Under the pieces are notes generated by a model, which worked only from the letters and a program-made list of their open reading frames with translations, had not been told where the DNA came from and did not search any database. Shown piece by piece: positions 14,436 to 18,338 of a stretch of DNA of 18,338 nucleotides; position 1 is the stretch's first letter; each line of letters starts with the position of its first letter. The DNA comes from Desulfovibrio sp. UBA2564. Its GTDB lineage: Bacteria; Desulfobacterota; Desulfovibrionia; Desulfovibrionales; Desulfovibrionaceae. The translations under genes were made by a program, and so were the position numbers. The DNA lies in the NCBI GenBank assembly GCA_002340305.1, contig DDLU01000020.1, forward strand, positions 1 through 18,338, written 5' to 3'.

Positions 14436-14690
14436 AAGGGCCGTAAGGCTCTTAACAAACTCTGTGAAGAAGAATCACGCAGCTGTCCGCTAATTGAGCT
14501 CAGACTGCCCTTAGGTGATCCGGTAAAGAACATCATTGAGCATGTAGAAAAAGAAAATGCGGATTTGGTAATCATTTCCAAACACGGCTTGGGAAGGAAA
14601 GAAGAACTCCGCCCCGGACGTGATCGGAAGTGTGACGGGTCAGGTACCCCCCTGTATCAGTACATGTCACCAAGAACAGATAAAAATTAA
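14436..14690 (+). pseudogene. Remnant of a universal stress protein (UspA family)
   Basis: Conceptual translation gives the C-terminal half of a UspA domain: GDPVKNIIEHVEKENAD then LVIISKHGLG (the usual GDPxxxIL...ADLIVxGxHG core, from 14514). After HGLGRKEELRP the family reading jumps one frame to DVIGSVTGQV (14617-14646), the expected ATP-loop GSVT, and then returns to the first frame for PLYQYMSPRTDKN, ending at TAA 14688-14690. About 6-8 residues between these blocks are missing. There is no start codon and the N-terminal half is absent. The fragment starts soon after the polyferredoxin stop, so a deletion probably removed the front. Not expected to make a working protein. Confidence 0.72.
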
Positions 14691-14721
14691 GCCCGGCTGA
14701 GAAATTCTCAACCGGGCTTAA
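14687..14721. terminator. Bidirectional intrinsic terminator
   Basis: TTAAGCCCGG (14687-14696) pairs with CCGGGCTTAA (14712-14721); an inner TGAGA/TCTCA extension continues the stem after one mismatch, with loop AAT. The plus side is followed by CTC and a T6 run; the minus side by U5. It ends the rml/polyferredoxin/Usp-remnant transcript and the aor gene. Confidence 0.9.
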
Positions 14722-14743
14722 CTCATTTTTTATTTAAGCAACT

Positions 14744-16471
14744 TTAGACTTTAGCGGCCTGAAGTTCTTCGACAGTGTATTCCCATACGGTGTCGTGAGG
14801 CTCAAGCTTTTCTTCGCTGAAGAAACGAGGCAGCTGGTCGTCACTCTTGGTGAAGCCTGCCTTGCGGTTAAAGTCAAGTTCATCCTTAAGGGTGTTCACG
14901 CCGAGTGCGATGAAGTCATCAGCGGTGAATTCGATACCGTGTGTTGCGGCAACGAGGTCACACATGCACTGCACTGCGTCTTCGGTATCCAGAACTGCAA
15001 ATGCTACGAACAGGCAGAGACCAAGGCCATCGATGGTTGCGGTAGCAATCTGGAGATTCTTGGAAAGTTCGATCTGACCTTCTTTGGAAAGAGGATCAAC
15101 ATCACCACCAACCTTAAGGATATTGGTAGCTACTGCGTAACCGGCAGTGTGGTCACCGCCCATGGGAGTGGTTGCGTAAGTAACGCCGACACCCTTTACG
15201 GAGCGGGGATCGTACGCTGGCAGGCCCTGACCTTTAACAGTAGGTATACGGTCTACACCGAATGCCTGACCTGCAAAGTCGGCACCATTACCGATGATAC
15301 GGCCCATTGCATCGGAAGAACCGATTTTCTTGAGCAGATCAATACCGGCTTTACTGTCACCCCATTCGAGAATACCGCCGTCCATTGCAACAGCCATGGC
15401 ACACCCCATTTCAATGGTGTCGATACCTTTTTCGTCACAAATACGGTCCATGGTAGCAATATCATCGATATCGCTGATCAGGCAGTTTGCGCCGAAGCCC
15501 CAAACTGTTTCGTATTCAAAACCGGAGGTGAGGTAGTTACCGTCTTTGTCATTGTAGCGCTGAGAGCACTGGATAACACAACCGGTGTGGCAACCTTCTT
15601 TAGTTTTACCACCACGGGATTCAATAACTTCAGCAATCTTTTCACCGGAGATTTCTGCTACATCGTCAAAGCGACCATAACGGAAGTTCTTGGTGGGCAG
15701 TGCCCCGGCTTCGTTAATGATGTTAACGAGAATAGCAGTACCGAATGCTGGCAGACCTTCGCTGGTTACGGGATGCCCCATGAGGATTTCGAGCCAACGC
15801 TTACGGGCAACCTTGAATGCGTCTTCGTTAACGGGCTTGATGCGGCCTTTAGCTTCAGGATCAAGGACAACTGCCTTAACCTTTTTGGAACCCATGACCG
15901 CGCCCATACCGCCACGACCTGCGGAACGTGCAGGATTCAGATGAGGATCGGAGAACTGGATTGTGGAGGCAGCAAGACACTGTTCACCGGCAGGACCAGC
16001 CAGTGCGGTAACAGCCTTGTCGCCGTAGAGCTTTTTGAGTTCTTCGTGTGCGGGGTAGTTGTCCATACCTACGATGGGGGTTGCATCCTTGAACTCTACG
16101 CGGTCTGCGTAAATTTCCACAATGGAAAAAGGAGCATCCATTTCAGGTTTGTCTTCGAAAACAATAGCCAGAAGATCAAGACGGGGCAGAACCTGTGCGA
16201 ACTGACCACCGGAGTTACTTTCCTTGATACCACCAGTCAGGGGAGACTTGGCACCACAGGAGAGACGACCGGAGTTAGCAGCACCGGAACCGGCAAGGAT
16301 CCCGGCGGCCCAAACGAGCTTGTTTTCTGCGGAAAGAGGATGACAATCACCGGGGACTTCTGTGTTTACGACTCTGGAAGTCAGGGCGCGTCCGCCGAGA
16401 CCAGCGTAATCACCGAGTTCTTCAAATTTAAATTCTTTGGTGCGAGTATTAATTCTGAGGATTCTTGGCAT
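14744..16471 (-). CDS. aor: Aldehyde:ferredoxin oxidoreductase (tungsten-bispterin enzyme)
   Basis: A 575-residue cytoplasmic enzyme oxidising aldehydes to carboxylates with ferredoxin. Residues 1-200 are the AOR_N domain with AGLGGRALTS and the family hallmark RSAGRGGMGAVMGSKKVKAVV. The [4Fe-4S] ligands are C294, C298, C302 (GCHTGCVIQC) and C486 in DGLGLC. FEYETVWGFG and GGDHTAGYA carry the glutamate and histidine matching the catalytic region of Pyrococcus AOR. I chose the ATG at 16471: AGGTGG is 5 bases upstream, and it is part of the alternative GTG start at 16480. The gene stands alone with its own promoter and terminator; no pterin or tungstate genes are adjacent. Confidence 0.93.
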   Translation of the reverse strand: MPRILRINTRTKEFKFEELGDYAGLGGRALTSRVVNTEVPGDCHPLSAENKLVWAAGILAGSGAANSGRLSCGAKSPLTGGIKESNSGGQFAQVLPRLDLLAIVFEDKPEMDAPFSIVEIYADRVEFKDATPIVGMDNYPAHEELKKLYGDKAVTALAGPAGEQCLAASTIQFSDPHLNPARSAGRGGMGAVMGSKKVKAVVLDPEAKGRIKPVNEDAFKVARKRWLEILMGHPVTSEGLPAFGTAILVNIINEAGALPTKNFRYGRFDDVAEISGEKIAEVIESRGGKTKEGCHTGCVIQCSQRYNDKDGNYLTSGFEYETVWGFGANCLISDIDDIATMDRICDEKGIDTIEMGCAMAVAMDGGILEWGDSKAGIDLLKKIGSSDAMGRIIGNGADFAGQAFGVDRIPTVKGQGLPAYDPRSVKGVGVTYATTPMGGDHTAGYAVATNILKVGGDVDPLSKEGQIELSKNLQIATATIDGLGLCLFVAFAVLDTEDAVQCMCDLVAATHGIEFTADDFIALGVNTLKDELDFNRKAGFTKSDDQLPRFFSEEKLEPHDTVWEYTVEELQAAKV

Positions 16472-16486
16472 AACAACCACCTATAA

Positions 16487-16872
16487 ATTTTGAAAAATTA
16501 GTAAAACCAACCTTCGTTCTTAAATAAATCCATTTCGTTAATAAGTGGATCAATTATATACCTGAGTAAATTCTTGTCAAAGAATTTAAATTATATCCCT
16601 TAAAGCACATAACTTTTTATTATATCTATTTTGACATATTTAGTAAATTTATTACAAAACAGCACCAACTACATGAACTACTACATACATTTTTAAATGC
16701 AAAAAAACTTTGTAACATTAAAAACTACTCATACGCAAAATATAATATTAAATTATTATCCAGAAAAATTAATCTGCATATTTTCTCCAAACATTGACGA
16801 AAACTCTCACTTCAGAATATTTTCATATAACTAAACATCCAAAACTAGCTGTATTCATCAGGGAAGAAAACA
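16487..16872. other. AT-rich divergent spacer between aor and the membrane protein gene
   Basis: About 385 bp of very AT-rich DNA without a credible ORF. Apart from the aor promoter it holds a weak rightward candidate, TTGACG (16794-16799) with an 18-bp spacer to TATTTT (16818-16823), and an isolated TTGACA near 16630 without a good -10. No clear hairpins or operator palindromes stood out. Confidence 0.5.
16553..16580 (-). promoter_or_regulatory. Consensus sigma-70-type promoter of aor
   Basis: On the minus strand TTGACA (16575-16580) and TATAAT (16553-16558) are both perfect, with a 16-bp spacer. The expected start of transcription is near 16546, giving a leader of about 75 nt before the ATG at 16471. 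Confidence 0.75.
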
Positions 16873-18111
16873 ATGATCACAAAAGCCAACATACGTGAAT
16901 CCATCAACAAGCCTGAAAATCTTGAACAAATTTATAGAAACAATCCTGCAAAGTTCAAGCAACAGTATAAAAAAGCGTTTGCCGGAAATGAAGATTCCAT
17001 GCTTTTCCGTGCATGGCGGGCACGACTGGAATTCGATCAGGTTAGAACAAGGGCTCTTTCCGCAAAAGACATCTTGGTTATGCTTCTACTCTGCTTTCTT
17101 GCCGGGACAATTTTAAAGATACCGGATTGGACCAATGCGGATAATTTTGACCAATTTGCTTGGATGATATCTCTGGTTCCGTTAACAGCCATGTTCCTAT
17201 TCACTATGCACCTGCGTGGCTGGAATCAAAAAATTACAGGAATGGGTATTGGAGCCTGTCTAATTCTTGGTTCGGCCGTGATATTAATCCCTGAAAAATG
17301 GGAAAACAGTTATGATCTGGCCTGTATAAACCTTTTTTTATTAGCGTGGGCTCTATACGGACTAGCCCGCATGGGTAACAATTGGCATTCTACAGAAAAA
17401 AGAATGGATTTTCTGCGCTTTAGCGGTGAATTCACAACTCATGCGGGACTTTTCTTTCTTGGTGGCGGCATCCTGCTCCTCCTCGCCTACGGGCTTTTGG
17501 AAATACTAAACATTAACAGCAGCTGGATAATTGAAGATCTAGCCGTATACGGAGCTGCTTCCATTCCACTTGTGGCAGCATGGGCCACTGACACTTATTC
17601 CGCAGCACGGAAATTGGTGCCGCTCACGGCCCGAATTTTCTCACCGCTGTTACTGCTACTGACCCTTGGTTACATGGGAGCACTAGCCTTAAATATCGAG
17701 GAGCTTTTCAGGGATCGTGACACCCTGCTGACCTTTAACCTGTTACTTGTTGGCGTTTTATCCATAGCTACACCAAGTTCGATCTGGAGGGAAAACTATG
17801 CACCGAGTAAAATTTCCACCGCTATTATCACCGCTATGGTAATAGCAGCCGTCATTATCGATATTATCGGGATATGGGCCATCGGCTGGCGTATCTTTGA
17901 ATATGGTATCACCGCTAACCGTTTCTATGTGCTGGGCTCAAACCTGACGGTTTTCGGCAACCTGGCTATGATGGGGATGCATTACATGCGCTATCAATTC
18001 CAGAACGGAACATTAGATGATGTAGAAAGGGGAATTGCCCGCTACCTACCTGTATATGTATATTGGTTCGGATTCACGGTTCTCATCCTGCCTTGGCTTT
18101 TCCGCTACTAA
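16873..18111 (+). CDS. Polytopic membrane protein of unknown function (possibly DUF4153-like)
   Basis: A 412-residue protein with a soluble, charged N-terminal region of about 60 residues followed by roughly ten hydrophobic segments (about 66-83, 95-112, 122-140, 147-165, 190-210, 224-240, 255-274, 286-300, 315-338 and 395-410). Before the last helix, RIFEYGITANRFYVL (340-354) recalls the conserved motif of DUF4153-type membrane proteins; this is a tentative match. AGGGA precedes the ATG at modest spacing. It appears monocistronic, facing away from aor. No catalytic or transport signature is recognised. Confidence 0.75.
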   Translation: MITKANIRESINKPENLEQIYRNNPAKFKQQYKKAFAGNEDSMLFRAWRARLEFDQVRTRALSAKDILVMLLLCFLAGTILKIPDWTNADNFDQFAWMISLVPLTAMFLFTMHLRGWNQKITGMGIGACLILGSAVILIPEKWENSYDLACINLFLLAWALYGLARMGNNWHSTEKRMDFLRFSGEFTTHAGLFFLGGGILLLLAYGLLEILNINSSWIIEDLAVYGAASIPLVAAWATDTYSAARKLVPLTARIFSPLLLLLTLGYMGALALNIEELFRDRDTLLTFNLLLVGVLSIATPSSIWRENYAPSKISTAIITAMVIAAVIIDIIGIWAIGWRIFEYGITANRFYVLGSNLTVFGNLAMMGMHYMRYQFQNGTLDDVERGIARYLPVYVYWFGFTVLILPWLFRY

Positions 18112-18112
18112 T

Positions 18113-18136
18113 AAAAAGGCCCGCAATATGCGGGCC
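18113..18136 (-). terminator. Intrinsic terminator of the aromatic permease gene
   Basis: GGCCCGCA (18118-18125) pairs with TGCGGGCC (18129-18136), loop ATA. On the minus strand it is followed by a U5 run (18113-18117), so it ends the leftward permease gene. The plus side has no T-run and is at best a weak terminator for the membrane protein gene. Confidence 0.85.
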
Positions 18137-18144
18137 GTATCAAT

Positions 18145-18338
18145 TTATGCATGAACGTAGTTGGCTAAGATAATCGCCACTCCACAGATGAAGCTGGCGA
18201 CAATTGCCGGACGCCCACCAAAAGCTCTGAACTTCTGATTCAGCCCAGCAGCACGCATTTTCCAAATCATAATGCAAGGCAGCAAAACCGAAATTACTGT
18301 AAAGGCAGCCCCGGCATGAGCGAGCGCAGCAATAAATC
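18145..18338 (-). CDS. Aromatic amino acid permease (TyrP/Mtr family), C-terminal fragment
   Basis: The last 63 residues of a gene that continues beyond the window, read on the minus strand to TAA at 18145-18147. The fragment has two membrane helices (HAGAAFTVISVLLPCIMIW and AIVASFICGVAIILANYV) around the polar loop NQKFRAFGGRPA. This matches the end of HAAAP-family tyrosine/tryptophan:proton symporters, where a GGRP-type loop precedes the last helix. The family call rests on the C-terminus only, and the substrate (Tyr, Trp or broader) is open. The window edge cuts the gene; it is not a true truncation. Confidence 0.75.
   Translation of the reverse strand, partial: FIAALAHAGAAFTVISVLLPCIMIWKMRAAGLNQKFRAFGGRPAIVASFICGVAIILANYVHA

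Noticed and set aside
14436..14690. The Usp region as an intact small gene (its frame is fully open)
   Set aside because: No in-frame ATG, the family's ATP-loop is in another frame, and the N-terminal half is missing.
16472..16480. GTG start of aor three codons upstream
   Set aside because: The GTG forms part of the ribosome binding site (AGGTGG) of the ATG at 16471.
14795..16486. A 563-codon open frame on the plus strand opposite aor
   Set aside because: It is the mirror of a strongly recognised AOR gene with intact motifs, promoter and ribosome site; its translation has no family features and is explained by codon bias.
1..18338. CRISPR arrays, tRNA/rRNA genes, IS elements or prophage modules
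   Set aside because: No spaced direct-repeat array, transposase, integrase or structural RNA was seen; the XRE gene alone is not evidence of a prophage.

Overview
The window looks like ordinary chromosome from a delta-proteobacterial anaerobe, most likely a Desulfovibrio/Maridesulfovibrio-type sulfate reducer. This is inferred from moderate GC, AT-rich spacers with many intrinsic terminators, a tungsten-type aldehyde:ferredoxin oxidoreductase, a NapH-like membrane ferredoxin, a receiver-HisKA_2 kinase and a degenerate-receiver PilZ protein. No rRNA, tRNA, IS element or CRISPR array was found.

Layout. (1) 1-673: an XRE/CI-type regulator gene behind an AT-rich leader full of inverted and direct repeats. 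(2) 701-6200: two divergent polar amino acid ABC transporter operons, each ordered binding protein > permease > ATPase, around a control region at 3053-3249. The rightward operon is headed by a 55-aa zinc-ribbon protein, and its permease carries an unusual extracytoplasmic insert. Both operons have a terminator-like hairpin between the binding-protein and permease genes. (3) 6281-8987: signalling genes. A PilZ protein and a small glycine-zipper membrane protein lie on the minus strand; a receiver-HisKA_2 kinase and a STAS protein lie on the plus strand. (4) 9008-10467: a Gate/nucleoside-recognition membrane protein plus RidA. (5) 10468-10909: a long spacer with palindromes and a possible structured leader, then trmL. 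(6) 11509-14406: rmlB and rmlD overlapping by ATGA, then a NapH-like polyferredoxin. (7) 14436-14690: a decayed universal stress protein remnant. (8) 14744-16471: an aldehyde ferredoxin oxidoreductase on the minus strand under a perfect consensus sigma-70-type promoter. (9) 16873-18111: a polytopic membrane protein of unknown function. (10) 18145-18338: the C-terminal end of an aromatic amino acid permease, minus strand, cut by the window edge.

How it fits together. The recurrent theme is amino acid use: two ABC importers, an aromatic amino acid permease, RidA (detoxifies enamine/imine by-products of PLP enzymes) and AOR (oxidises aldehydes derived from amino acids). This is an inference from gene content; the genes are in separate transcription units. 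No clearly new defence or mobile system is visible. The most unusual items are the RpoC-like beta-barrel insert in the second permease, the attenuator-like structure between the second binding-protein gene and its permease, the operator array at the XRE gene and the Usp remnant.
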